A stretch of 64,000 bases of DNA from Flavobacteriaceae bacterium 3519-10 (GTDB lineage Bacteria > Bacteroidota > Bacteroidia > Flavobacteriales > Weeksellaceae). Position numbers and translations under genes: made by a program. Below, piece by piece: positions 34,745-44,016 of this stretch (position 1 is its first letter; every line of letters begins with the position of its first letter). The DNA is taken from positions 1,374,342 to 1,438,341 of the forward strand of contig CP001673.1 of the NCBI GenBank assembly GCA_000023725.1, read 5' to 3'. The notes under the pieces are model-generated. The model worked only from the letters and a program-made list of their open reading frames with translations, was not told the DNA's origin and did not search any database.

Positions 34745-35554
34745 ATGATTCAGCATTTAGACAATATCCATCACAAAAACTCATCGAATTTTTTCCTTAT
34801 TGCCGGCCCATGCATCATCGAAGGCGAAGACATGGCATTAAGAATCGCCGAAAAAGTACTGGAAATAACCAACCGGTATCAAATTCCTTATATCTTCAAG
34901 GGCAGTTTCAAAAAAGCTAACCGCAGCCGAGTAGATTCATTCACCACCATCGGCGAAGAAAAATCCCTCGAAATCCTTAAAAAAGTGGGTGAAACCTTTA
35001 ATATCCCGACCACGACAGACATCCACGAAAATGAACACGCAGCGTTGGCGGCCAATTATGTGGATGTGCTTCAGATCCCTGCATTTCTGGTTCGGCAAAC
35101 CGATTTACTTATTGCTGCCGCTAAAACCGGAAAATGCATCACACTTAAAAAAGGCCAGTTTCTTTCGCCCGAATCGATGAAATTTGCTGTAGAAAAAGTA
35201 ACCGATTCCGGAAATGAAAAAACCGCGATCATCGAACGTGGCAATTCTTTCGGTTATACGGATCTGGTGGTTGATTTCCGCGGGATACCGACGATGCGGA
35301 ACTACGCGCCCGTTATTCTGGACGTAACGCATTCGCTGCAGCAGCCAAACCAGAATTCAGGAGTAACCGGCGGACGGCCCGAACTTATTGAAACCATCGC
35401 CAAAGCAGGGATTGCAGTAGGAGCGGACGGTCTTTTTATTGAAACGCATCCCGACCCAAGCTGTGCCCTTTCGGACGGCGCCAATATGCTGAGACTTGAT
35501 AAACTGGAAGATCTGCTGCAGAAATTAACACGGGTGCGGCAGGCGATACTCTAA
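34745..35554 (+). CDS. kdsA: 3-deoxy-8-phosphooctulonate synthase (metal-dependent type)
   Basis: The 269-residue enzyme condenses arabinose 5-phosphate with phosphoenolpyruvate to make KDO 8-phosphate for lipopolysaccharide inner core. The TIM barrel shows FKGSFKKANRSRVDSF near residues 51-66, KKGQFLSPESM, ERGNSFGY near 160-167 and TGGRPELIE. Residue 23 is Cys in IAGPCIIEGED, where metal-independent enzymes have Asn. This marks the metal-dependent class, with His and Asp/Glu ligands downstream (THSLQQPN, IETHPDP). Confidence 0.94.
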   Translation: MIQHLDNIHHKNSSNFFLIAGPCIIEGEDMALRIAEKVLEITNRYQIPYIFKGSFKKANRSRVDSFTTIGEEKSLEILKKVGETFNIPTTTDIHENEHAALAANYVDVLQIPAFLVRQTDLLIAAAKTGKCITLKKGQFLSPESMKFAVEKVTDSGNEKTAIIERGNSFGYTDLVVDFRGIPTMRNYAPVILDVTHSLQQPNQNSGVTGGRPELIETIAKAGIAVGADGLFIETHPDPSCALSDGANMLRLDKLEDLLQKLTRVRQAIL

Positions 35555-35589
35555 TTATTTGCTATCTTTAAAACTTAAATTTTCAGGCA

Positions 35590-38019
35590 TTGAAAAAAAT
35601 ATTTATACTTCTTGCATTCGTTCCGGCGCTTGCGCTTGCGCAGATAAATCTTAAAGTTTTAGACGAAAACGGCGCACCGGTTCCCGAGGCCAGTGTATCG
35701 TATAATAACCAAACCTTCAGCACCGACGAAAATGGCTCTGTAAAAATTCCCGTTGGCGATAGTGAACAGATCCTGTCGGTACAGAAAGAAAATTTCAGAG
35801 GGTTCAGCAAGAATATCCGAACTACGCCTAAAGTTCAGAACATCAATGTTTTATTTGTAAACTCAAACCGCGAAACCCAGATTGAGGAAGTGGTTTTTCA
35901 GAAAAAAGGCAAGCCAAAAGTAACAGACCTTACTTCCGTAGAAATCACTGCCAAAGAGGCGCAGCAGGTTGCATCGCTTTCAGGCGGTGTTGAAGGGTTG
36001 CTGAAAACTTTGCCGTCGGTGAACTCCAACACCGAACTTTCTTCACAATATATGGTTCGTGGCGGAAATTACGACGAAAACCTGATCTACATTAACGATA
36101 TCGAGATTTACCGGCCGTTCCTGATTCGCAATTCATTGCAGGAAGGGATGAGCATCATCAATCCTGATATGGTGCAGGCAATTAATTTTTCTGCGGGTGG
36201 TTTCGAGGCTAAATATGGCGATAAAATGTCCTCTGCGTTAAATATTTACTACAGACAACCCACAAAATTTGAGCTTTCGGGTGAGGCTAGTTTGATTGGC
36301 GCGCGCCTTTCAACGGGTTTTGCGTCAAAAGACAAGAAACTGTCGGCACTGTTTTCCGGAAGATACAGAAATACGAATTTAGTTCTGAATACTTTAAATG
36401 AAGACACCGATTTCAATCCGCAGTACATGGATTTTCAGGCGTACCTTCATTACAAACTCAACCCAAAATGGGATTTTTCATTCATCGGATATTTCAGTAA
36501 GAATGATTACGAAATGATTCCGAAAGTAAAAGAAGTAGATTTCGGTTCGCTGCAGACGCCTCTCAGGTTAAGTGTATTCTATAATGGCCAGGAAGACGAT
36601 TCATATAAAAACATGATGGGCACTGCTTCGGTAAGCTTTAAGCCAAACAGCAAATGGAGTTTTACTTTAGATAATTTCGCTTACCAAAACCGTGAACGAG
36701 AATACTACTCAATCGCCTCCGCTTATCTTCTTCAAACTTTTGACCCCATAACCGGTGAGCCCATTACATCATACGACGTGGGTGGCCAGATTGACCATGC
36801 ACGAAACGATCTGTTGGTGAAAACCTACGGAACACAGCTTAAAACAAGGTTTTCACCTGACGTAAACACCGATTTCGAGGTAGGATTGAAATTCGAAAAA
36901 GAAAACCTTAAAGACTTCACCAACGAGTGGCAGCTTGTTGATTCACTCGGGTATAGCACACCGCGCGATTATACCGATCCCGGAACTTTAGACCCCTCGG
37001 ACCTGCGTCTTCGTTTTCATATCGCAGGCGCGAACCACATCCAGCCGACAAGGCTTTCAGCGTACGCGCAATACTCGAAAAAACTGTATTGGGGAACAAA
37101 CAGAATATTTTTGAACGCGGGTGTGCGGGCTTCGCACTGGGATTTTAACGACGAAACCATTATTTCGCCTCGCGCCCAGTTTGCGATAAAGCCAGATTGG
37201 GATATGGATATGCTCTTTAATATATCGGGCGGTATCTATTATCAGGCACCTTTTTATAAAGAAATTAAAGATCTGGACGGCAACTTCAATCCGGACATTA
37301 AAAGCCAGCGTTCCATACAGGTAATTCTGTCGCACGATTACGAATTCCGCATGGTGGATAGACCTTTCAAACTCACCACGGAGGCCTATTATAAGAAAAT
37401 GGATCATCTCATTCCGTATTATTTGGATAATGTTAGAATCCGCTATTCCGGTCAGAATAATGCTGAAGGTTATGCTTACGGTGTTGATACACGGCTTTTC
37501 GGTGAATTTGTTCCCGGCATCGATTCTTGGATATCAGCAAGTTACGCCCGCGTTTTCGAAAATATTGAAGGAAGAGGCGATATTCCAAGACCTACCGATC
37601 CGCGTTTCCGGTTTTCGATGTTCTATCAGGATTATATGCCGAAATTTCCTTCGATGCGCGTGAACCTTACGTTAACTTACGCGAATGGTCTTCCTTCCGG
37701 AACGCCTGTATCTCTGGATGAAAACGGTAAACCCGACTATTCGGCGCCATACCAGTACCAGCGGACTTTGCCTGCATACAAAAGGGTAGATATAGGTTTG
37801 TCTAAAGTTTTTATTGATCAGAAAGATAACAGAGTAAACTCAGGTTTCTGGAGCAATTTCAATGAACTCACATTGGGCGTGCAAATTTTCAATGCATTCA
37901 ATATTCAGAATACGGTAGCCAACCAATGGGTGAACGACGTATCCTCGGGATACAACTATCCGGTTCCTGTGCGGCTGACAGGCAGGTTTTTCAACGTAAA
38001 ACTTGAATTTAAACTGTAG
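35590..38019 (+). CDS. TonB-dependent receptor with carboxypeptidase-like N-terminal domain
   Basis: This 809-residue outer membrane protein has a signal peptide (MKKIFILLAFVPALALAQ) starting at TTG; no in-frame ATG is close. Residues about 20-95 form a carboxypeptidase-regulatory-like (beta-sandwich) domain. The plug follows near 110-220 (VEGLLKTLPSVNSNTELSSQ, MVRGGNYDENLIYINDIEIY), then a 22-strand-type barrel ending VRLTGRFFNVKLEFKL. The substrate is unknown. No SusD-like partner is adjacent, which argues against a polysaccharide-uptake pair. A one-mismatch -7 box, TATCTTTA, lies at 35563-35570. A strong terminator follows. Confidence 0.9.
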   Translation: MKKIFILLAFVPALALAQINLKVLDENGAPVPEASVSYNNQTFSTDENGSVKIPVGDSEQILSVQKENFRGFSKNIRTTPKVQNINVLFVNSNRETQIEEVVFQKKGKPKVTDLTSVEITAKEAQQVASLSGGVEGLLKTLPSVNSNTELSSQYMVRGGNYDENLIYINDIEIYRPFLIRNSLQEGMSIINPDMVQAINFSAGGFEAKYGDKMSSALNIYYRQPTKFELSGEASLIGARLSTGFASKDKKLSALFSGRYRNTNLVLNTLNEDTDFNPQYMDFQAYLHYKLNPKWDFSFIGYFSKNDYEMIPKVKEVDFGSLQTPLRLSVFYNGQEDDSYKNMMGTASVSFKPNSKWSFTLDNFAYQNREREYYSIASAYLLQTFDPITGEPITSYDVGGQIDHARNDLLVKTYGTQLKTRFSPDVNTDFEVGLKFEKENLKDFTNEWQLVDSLGYSTPRDYTDPGTLDPSDLRLRFHIAGANHIQPTRLSAYAQYSKKLYWGTNRIFLNAGVRASHWDFNDETIISPRAQFAIKPDWDMDMLFNISGGIYYQAPFYKEIKDLDGNFNPDIKSQRSIQVILSHDYEFRMVDRPFKLTTEAYYKKMDHLIPYYLDNVRIRYSGQNNAEGYAYGVDTRLFGEFVPGIDSWISASYARVFENIEGRGDIPRPTDPRFRFSMFYQDYMPKFPSMRVNLTLTYANGLPSGTPVSLDENGKPDYSAPYQYQRTLPAYKRVDIGLSKVFIDQKDNRVNSGFWSNFNELTLGVQIFNAFNIQNTVANQWVNDVSSGYNYPVPVRLTGRFFNVKLEFKL

Positions 38020-38037
38020 AAAATATCATTAAAAAAC

Positions 38038-38070
38038 AAAACCCGGAACTTTACTGTTCCGGGTTTTTTG
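38038..38070. terminator. Bidirectional terminator after the TonB-dependent receptor gene
   Basis: ACCCGGAAC / GTTCCGGGT with a six-base loop is flanked by A and T runs. It separates the converging receptor gene (stop 38019) and the nitrilase-fold gene (stop 38074). Confidence 0.85.
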
Positions 38071-38073
38071 TTT

Positions 38074-39594
38074 TTAATCTTTTTCGGTGTTGTTGTGATC
38101 CACAGTATCATAAAGGTCGGTACGCCGGTCGCTCATCGTGCGGACGGCACCATAATGGTGAAGTTCTTTCAGCAGGTTAAGATCTACATCCACAATAAGC
38201 GTAGTTTCGGTATTGGGCGTCGCTTCGCCTTTTACGGCTTTGGACGGAAATGCAAAATCCGAAGGCGTGAAAACCGCAGCCTGACCATATTGAATATCCA
38301 TATTATTCACACCCGGAAGGTTACCTACACAACCCGCGATCGCAACATAACATTCGTTTTCAATAGCACGCGCTGCCGCACAGTGACGTACACGCATATA
38401 GGCATTCTGTGTATCGGTCAGGTAAGGAACGAATAATATTTTCATGCCCTGATCGGCTAAAATCCGCGGTAACTCGGGAAATTCAACATCGTAGCAAATC
38501 ACAAGACCCACTTTTCCGCAATCGGTATCGATTACTTTAATTTCATTACCGCCCTTCATACCGTAGAATTTCTTCTCGTTTGGCGTGATATGCACTTTCC
38601 GGTGTTCATCAATCTTTCCGTCTCTGTGAAGCAGATAGCTGATGTTATAAAGCTCGCCATTTTCTACCAGCGGCATACTGCCTGCAATGATATTTATGTT
38701 GTAACCGATCGCGAATTCAGAAATTTTATTCTTTATTTCTTCTGTCAGTTCAGCCAGTTTAAACATACTTTCACGCTCCGAAAGATGATTGAACGGGGCG
38801 AGTAGGGGCGTGTTGAAAAACTCCGGGAACATGATGAAATCTGATTTGTAATCTGCCATCACGTTTACAAAAAATTCGACTTGCTCGTAGAACGCATCGA
38901 TGGTCTTGAAATGCCGCATCTGCCACTGCACAAGCCCAAGCCGGATCACCGAATCCTGCATCGTATTGGGTTTCTTGCTGTAGTAGATATTATTCCACTG
39001 AAGCAGCACGGCGTTTTCTTCGGAATGCACATCTTCAGGAAGATAATTTTTAAGAATTCTTACCGGTAGGAAGTTATTGGCAAGCTGAAAACTCAGAACG
39101 GGATCATAGAGTTCTTTGTTCCGAACTTTCTGGATGTACGCGCGCGGGGAAAGTTCAGCGCTGTGAAGGTGGTAATTCGGGATTCTGCCGCCCACCATGA
39201 TAGATTTAAGGTTCAAAGTTTCACAGAGTTCTTTCCGAACATCATAAAGTCTTCTTGCAAGCCGCAGTTTGCGGAATTCAGGATCTACAAACACTTCGAT
39301 TCCGTACAACACATTTCCGGTTTCAGAATGAGTATTGAACGTGTAATTCCCGGTAATTTCCTTATACGTATGATCGTCGCCGTAAAGCTCGTACTGCACG
39401 ATCAGCGATAATGCAACCGCTGCAATTTTTCCGTCTACGGTGATACAAATCTGTCCGTCGCGAAAGATTCTGATGAGTTTTTCAATACTTTTTTTAGACC
39501 AAATGCTCTGCGACATAGCAGGGTAGGCCTTTTGCATTGTTGCCTTAAGCTCTTCATAATCTTCTATCGCAAGCTTTCTAATATCTATCTGCAT
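38074..39594 (-). CDS. GNAT acetyltransferase fused to carbon-nitrogen hydrolase
   Basis: In this 506-residue two-domain protein residues 1-200 form a GNAT-like domain (VDPEFRKLRLARRLYDVRKE near 110-129). Residues about 225-500 are a nitrilase-superfamily hydrolase with the full triad: Glu in FPEFFN, Lys in HITPNEKKFYG and Cys in VGLVICYDVEFPE. The fusion is a known family. The hydrolase part should cleave an amide, possibly of a product or substrate handled by the acetyltransferase, but neither ligand is known. It is the last gene of a four-gene minus-strand run from 42565. Confidence 0.87.
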   Translation of the reverse strand: MQIDIRKLAIEDYEELKATMQKAYPAMSQSIWSKKSIEKLIRIFRDGQICITVDGKIAAVALSLIVQYELYGDDHTYKEITGNYTFNTHSETGNVLYGIEVFVDPEFRKLRLARRLYDVRKELCETLNLKSIMVGGRIPNYHLHSAELSPRAYIQKVRNKELYDPVLSFQLANNFLPVRILKNYLPEDVHSEENAVLLQWNNIYYSKKPNTMQDSVIRLGLVQWQMRHFKTIDAFYEQVEFFVNVMADYKSDFIMFPEFFNTPLLAPFNHLSERESMFKLAELTEEIKNKISEFAIGYNINIIAGSMPLVENGELYNISYLLHRDGKIDEHRKVHITPNEKKFYGMKGGNEIKVIDTDCGKVGLVICYDVEFPELPRILADQGMKILFVPYLTDTQNAYMRVRHCAAARAIENECYVAIAGCVGNLPGVNNMDIQYGQAAVFTPSDFAFPSKAVKGEATPNTETTLIVDVDLNLLKELHHYGAVRTMSDRRTDLYDTVDHNNTEKD

Positions 39595-39621
39595 AATTTT
39601 TTCTTTCTTTTACTTTAATAT

Positions 39622-40668
39622 TTAAACAATTAGCCCGGAGGAATGATTCCGTGAACTTCCTGTAGCCGAAGCAAGGACGTTTGTTTCATTATTTATTCTC
39701 AGAACACCCATAAACGAAAAGATAAGCGCTTCTTTAAAGTTGATGATCTGTGGGTTAGGTATTACGGTTTCCGAACTGCATTTGCTGCTGATCAATTCAA
39801 TTAAAAATGAATTGTAAGTTCCACCACCTGTAAAAAGCACTTTTTCTAAACGGTATTTTCTAAAAACTGCGGAAATCTGTTCGGCCGCATGTTCTGTAAA
39901 AATTGCCAAAACATCTTCCGGTTTCAGACCGTCGAAAAGTTCAAAAACATTTTCACGCACCCATTCCAGTCCCAGCGATTTGGGCGGACTATTCCGGTAG
40001 AATGGCAGCGAATTCAGCGCCTTTAAAACTTCCGCATTCACAGTTCCGCTTCGTGCGGTTTCGCCATTACGGTCGTATTTTTTGTTTAAAAGTTCCGCAT
40101 ATCTGTTAAGCACGATGTTCACGGGACATATATCAAATGCGATCCGATTTCCCTCTTCTTTAAATGAAATGTTTGAAAATCCACCGAGATTCACGCACGC
40201 ATCGAATTTCGCGAAAAGCAGTTCATCACCTATCGGTACCAGCGGTGCGCCATTGCCGCCCATCAGCACGTCCTGGCTTCTGAAATCGTAAACCACCGGA
40301 ATGTCATTAAGCAATTTTATCGCTCTGCCATCACCGATCTGGGTTGTGAATCGTTTTTCAGGCTGATGAAAAACGGTGTGTCCGTGGGACGCAATCAAAT
40401 CAATTTCTGTTATCTTGTGTTTTGAGATAAATTCCTTCACTCTTTCACCGAGGTAAAAACCGTATTCTGAATTCAACGCTAACAACTGTTCCGCGCTTAG
40501 CTGCATCGCAGTGCGTAGTTTCTGCTCCCACACATTGGAATAGGGAATAGTTTCCGCATGAAGTATTTCAAATTTCCAGAGATCGGCAGTTTTCTGAAAT
40601 TCCGCAAAACAGATATCGAGCCCGTCAAGACTTGTACCCGACATTAAACCAATTGCATTGAACTTCAT
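39622..40668 (-). CDS. anmK: Anhydro-N-acetylmuramic acid kinase
   Basis: This 348-residue kinase opens the 1,6-anhydro bond and phosphorylates anhydro-MurNAc released during cell wall recycling. GLMSGTSLDGLDICFAEF (residues 7-24) is the ATP phosphate-binding motif. TQIGDGRAIK near 130-139, NLGGFSNISF near 185-194 and LFTGGGTYNSFLIELI near 277-292 complete the ASKHA fold. It lies 28 bases after lptC and 27 bases before the GNAT-nitrilase gene on the same strand. Confidence 0.94.
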   Translation of the reverse strand: MKFNAIGLMSGTSLDGLDICFAEFQKTADLWKFEILHAETIPYSNVWEQKLRTAMQLSAEQLLALNSEYGFYLGERVKEFISKHKITEIDLIASHGHTVFHQPEKRFTTQIGDGRAIKLLNDIPVVYDFRSQDVLMGGNGAPLVPIGDELLFAKFDACVNLGGFSNISFKEEGNRIAFDICPVNIVLNRYAELLNKKYDRNGETARSGTVNAEVLKALNSLPFYRNSPPKSLGLEWVRENVFELFDGLKPEDVLAIFTEHAAEQISAVFRKYRLEKVLFTGGGTYNSFLIELISSKCSSETVIPNPQIINFKEALIFSFMGVLRINNETNVLASATGSSRNHSSGLIV

Positions 40669-40696
40669 AGAGACAGCTTTTGCACGAATTTACGAT

Positions 40697-41287
40697 TTAT
40701 CTGCCCTTTTCGGGAATTTTCTGCGCGCTGATGTTTCCTGAATTGTTGAAGAAGGTGTATTCGGAAAAATCGTCCTTTGCTTTCATTCCGTTCGCGCCAA
40801 CCAGCGTAGAACCGTCTTTATCGGTTACATAGACGGTATCGGAAGTATAAATCAGCCGCTTGCCCTGATCCCAGAAAACGGACTGCATCGCAAACATCTG
40901 GTTCTCGTTCGTGGTGATCCGTACATTTCCTTTCGCTTCGTAAAATCTTTTCTTTTCGTTAAACTTAGCATATTTCGCCACAATCTTACCCGGGACATTC
41001 GGCTTTTTTTTATCGTAAAAAAGGATATTAATACCCTTTTTCGCCACGATGTACGGCGAGTCGATATATTCGTATTTCTCAATAAGCGGCGCTGTTGCGC
41101 GGAGTTTGATCATCCCTGAATCGCGCTGAACAATGTTTGCTTTATTAATGATCTGTGAAGGAAAATTGGTATTGGTGTTTTTGTTTACCTGCGTAAGATC
41201 TTCCTCACACGAGGTCAAAGCAAAAAATATAGCACAACCCAAAAGGCCTGCTATATTTGAATAAAATATTTTTCTGAAACGATTCAT
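40697..41287 (-). CDS. lptC: LPS export protein LptC
   Basis: This 196-residue envelope protein has an N-terminal hydrophobic segment ending LTSC (lipobox-like, Cys27) and a beta-jellyroll body typical of LptC: YEYIDSPYIVAKKGINILFY then ARKAYF-like strands ending EAKGNVRITTNENQ. LptC passes lipopolysaccharide from the LptBFG transporter to the LptA bridge. It starts 3 bases after an outer membrane protein gene. kdsA elsewhere in the window belongs to the same lipopolysaccharide pathway. Confidence 0.85.
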   Translation of the reverse strand: MNRFRKIFYSNIAGLLGCAIFFALTSCEEDLTQVNKNTNTNFPSQIINKANIVQRDSGMIKLRATAPLIEKYEYIDSPYIVAKKGINILFYDKKKPNVPGKIVAKYAKFNEKKRFYEAKGNVRITTNENQMFAMQSVFWDQGKRLIYTSDTVYVTDKDGSTLVGANGMKAKDDFSEYTFFNNSGNISAQKIPEKGR

Positions 41288-41290
41288 TTT

Positions 41291-42565
41291 TTAATCATAA
41301 AGACGTTTTTGGAACCATTTATCGGCAAAATTAAGCCCAATTCTGAAGTTCACAAAATTCTGTCTGATCATATTATTTTCCAAAGTTCCGCGCTTGCCAA
41401 GTTCCACACCAACATCAATGCCGCTCATTCTGGATGCACTTCGGTTTTCGAAAGGAAATGTAACACCGCCTGTTAACGCAAACTGATTGATGTTTGTTCC
41501 GTTAAACGACAGATTTCCTTTTTCATAATAGGCGCCATAACGGTAAGTTACCCGCGAAAAATAGCTTCGGAAATTATTATAATTGGGCAGATACCAGCCA
41601 CCAGCAGCGATTCGGTAAGAATTTTCATTGCTGAAAGGCTGTCCTAAGAACTGGATGGTCTCACCTTTTTTATAGTCGAACTGTGTGCCCAGAAACCATT
41701 TTGCATCCCGTCCGTAACCTGCGCCGAGTGAAAACTCCATCGGGATCAGGTTTTTGTCGGTACTGAAATCTTCATCAATAATACTTACGTTGTTCCGGGT
41801 GTCTCCATTGCCGTAGAAATAGGTACTGTTTGTGTATTGGGTTTCCATCTGGCCGGTGCTGCCAAATGTGTAAGTTGCGCCAAGTGTTAGTTTACGGTCG
41901 AGGCCATATCTTTTCTGGTAGGCTGTTCCGAGTGTAAAATTAAAAGTCTTGATCTTATTTTTGGTCTCGTAACCGTTAATCAGTTCAGCGTTGGTATAAG
42001 CAATCTCATTGATGTCGAAAAGGTTTCCGAAATAGAAATTAGTCCTTAAACCCAAAGCAAATTCCGGTGAAATCTGGTAACCAAGTGCAGCCTGCATTGT
42101 GCTGATGGTACCTTCGCCGCGGAAGAGATTAGCTCTCGTCACATTTTCAGGTAGATCGTCCTGCACAATAACAGAATATTTTTTTGAACTGTATGGCTGA
42201 TAACCAAGGCCGAACTTCACTTTTGGTGAAAGCGGGAACGCGATCGAAAGGTTTGAAAGATAGGAGGAATGCTTGGTAACGTTCGAATTATCGAAATCAG
42301 ATTTGAAAAAGTTATTTTCGTTTGTCGCCTCTACTTTTATCGTAGTTAGGTCTAAATTTTTATTAGCAGCAGGGTTGCTGAAATTAAAACTGTTATTGAA
42401 GTCCCAAATATACGCAGTAGAAATGCCGCCCATCGCATTAATATCAGTAGTGTTATCATACTTCACATCCCCAATTCCAAAGGCAGCATAAGGAGAATTA
42501 CCAATTGTTTGCGCGTTCAGGAAAAACCCCGCGGAAACAAGCGGTAATACAAAAATTCTTTTCAT
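41291..42565 (-). CDS. Outer membrane beta-barrel protein, FadL-like layout, unknown function
   Basis: This 424-residue protein has a signal peptide (MKRIFVLPLVSAGFFLNAQ). The mature N-terminus NSPYAAFGIGDVKYDNTTDI and AMGGISTAYIWDF resemble the FadL/PorV-type barrels of Bacteroidota. Alternating strands follow to the C-terminus (VNFRIGLNFADKWFQKRLYD). It is the first gene of the run with lptC 3 bases downstream, so the two are probably coupled. A role in lipid or lipopolysaccharide handling is inference from position. Confidence 0.75.
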   Translation of the reverse strand: MKRIFVLPLVSAGFFLNAQTIGNSPYAAFGIGDVKYDNTTDINAMGGISTAYIWDFNNSFNFSNPAANKNLDLTTIKVEATNENNFFKSDFDNSNVTKHSSYLSNLSIAFPLSPKVKFGLGYQPYSSKKYSVIVQDDLPENVTRANLFRGEGTISTMQAALGYQISPEFALGLRTNFYFGNLFDINEIAYTNAELINGYETKNKIKTFNFTLGTAYQKRYGLDRKLTLGATYTFGSTGQMETQYTNSTYFYGNGDTRNNVSIIDEDFSTDKNLIPMEFSLGAGYGRDAKWFLGTQFDYKKGETIQFLGQPFSNENSYRIAAGGWYLPNYNNFRSYFSRVTYRYGAYYEKGNLSFNGTNINQFALTGGVTFPFENRSASRMSGIDVGVELGKRGTLENNMIRQNFVNFRIGLNFADKWFQKRLYD

Positions 42566-42785
42566 TCTTTATTTTTAAAAATAATGCGCAAATATCCTAA
42601 ATATTACTGAATTGAGGAAATTTACTTTGGTTAAAGTTTGTTAAGGGTAAACCGCTGTTTGCAAAGGTTTTTTACCTCTATAGATACAGTTTTTGACTGT
42701 GATTTTATTAATTTCAATCCGAGTTCATTCCGAATAGTATCAAGGCCCAAAATCTGATCACTGTTTGATTAAAAGGCAAAATAAT

Positions 42786-42793
42786 TATCTTTG
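42786..42793 (+). promoter_or_regulatory. holB promoter -7 box, next to the start codon
   Basis: TATCTTTG matches TAnnTTTG exactly and ends only 4 bases before the ATG at 42798. With normal spacing, transcription would start at or within a base or two of the ATG. Confidence 0.55.
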
Positions 42794-42797
42794 AAGA

Positions 42798-43916
42798 ATG
42801 AATTGGGACCAGATTGTAGGCCAGAAAAAGATCAAACATCTACTTACCGAGAGTATTTCAGACAATCGCGTAGGCCATGCCCAGCTGTTTCTTGGGGCAG
42901 ACGGCTACGGCACACTTGCGCTCGCAATGGCTTTCGCCAAAGAGATCCTGAAGAAGGAAAACGAGCATTCGTGTTCTAAAGTAGCGCACCTCAATCATCT
43001 AGATCTGCATTTCAGCTTCCCCGTTTTTAAGGAAAAGTCGAGTGGGCTATCGTCTAATTTCGCCGAGGAATTCCGCGAGATGGTACTGAACAATCCATAT
43101 TCTGATAATGAAGACTGGAGCCGGATATTGGAATCGGAAAATAAGCAGCTCACTATTTACGCAGACGAGATTGATCAGGTAAACCAGAAGTTTGCACTTA
43201 AAAGCTTCGAAGGCGGAAGCAAAATTCTGATCGTGTGGCAAGCGGATAAAATGAATATTTCTGCAGCCAACAAATTCCTTAAATTTCTGGAAGAGCCACC
43301 AAAAGACACATTTATTATTCTTACGGCCGAAAATGGCGACTCCATTTTACCTACGATTCTTTCGCGTACACAGCTGGTAGAAATCCCGAGGATCGACGAT
43401 AAAGATATTGAAGAGTTTCTGAAGAAAACGTACGATATATCTGAAGAAAAAATAAGCGAAATCGTTTTTCAGGCGCAGGGAAACTGGAATACTGCGCAGA
43501 AACTGATGCTGTCCGATGATTCCGATGATGAATTTGAGAAACTGTTCGTGTTGTGGGTTCGTGAAGCCTTCCAAGTGAAGAAAAAACCGCAGTTCCTCAA
43601 AAACATCGTGTTATGGGGGCGAAACATTGCGGTTTGGAACCGCGAAAAACAAAAGAATTTCCTCCACTATTGCGCTGAAATGTTCAGATTAGCCCTGTTG
43701 CAAAATTATGGCAACGAAAATTTAGTGTACAAAAAAATAGATTCGGGCGGTTTCCGCTGGGATAGTTTTTCAAAATACATTCACGGCGCTAATATTGAAG
43801 CCATCTTAAACGAAATTTCGGAGGCAGATTATCATCTCGAACGCAACGCCAATCCCAAAATTGTATGGACAGATTTAGGTATAAAACTGTCAAGATACAT
43901 TCATAAAGCACCGTAA
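42798..43916 (+). CDS. holB: DNA polymerase III subunit delta'
   Basis: This 372-residue clamp-loader subunit starts MNWDQIVGQKKIKHLLTESI with RVGHAQLFLGADGYGTLALA at residues about 24-43, where the Walker A is degenerate (GADGYGT). This is usual for delta', which does not hydrolyse ATP. Other signs are NAANKFLKFLEEPP-like ISAANKFLKFLEEPPKDTFI near 154-173 and the SRT-type ILSRTQLVEIP sensor strand near 192-202. The zinc module of gamma/tau is absent, which helps exclude dnaX. It is monocistronic. Confidence 0.88.
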   Translation: MNWDQIVGQKKIKHLLTESISDNRVGHAQLFLGADGYGTLALAMAFAKEILKKENEHSCSKVAHLNHLDLHFSFPVFKEKSSGLSSNFAEEFREMVLNNPYSDNEDWSRILESENKQLTIYADEIDQVNQKFALKSFEGGSKILIVWQADKMNISAANKFLKFLEEPPKDTFIILTAENGDSILPTILSRTQLVEIPRIDDKDIEEFLKKTYDISEEKISEIVFQAQGNWNTAQKLMLSDDSDDEFEKLFVLWVREAFQVKKKPQFLKNIVLWGRNIAVWNREKQKNFLHYCAEMFRLALLQNYGNENLVYKKIDSGGFRWDSFSKYIHGANIEAILNEISEADYHLERNANPKIVWTDLGIKLSRYIHKAP

Positions 43917-43942
43917 TTCCTTCGGGACATTCGCAAAAAACA

Positions 43943-43972
43943 AAAAGCCGGAAATATCCGGCTTTTAATAAA
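43943..43972 (+). terminator. holB terminator
   Basis: The stem AAAAGCCGGA / TCCGGCTTTT with a four-base loop is followed by an AT-rich run, 26 bases after the holB stop. Confidence 0.75.
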
Positions 43973-44003
43973 ATAAAAAGTTGAGGAAATAAATTCCTCA
44001 ACT
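43972..44003 (-). terminator. Terminator at the end of the curli operon
   Basis: The stem AGTTGAGGAA / TTCCTCAACT with a five-base loop is followed on the minus strand by TTTTTATTTTATT. It lies 13 bases past the stop of the lipoprotein gene at 44017. It stands back-to-back with the holB terminator. Confidence 0.8.
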
Positions 44004-44016
44004 CCCCTTGAAAACA

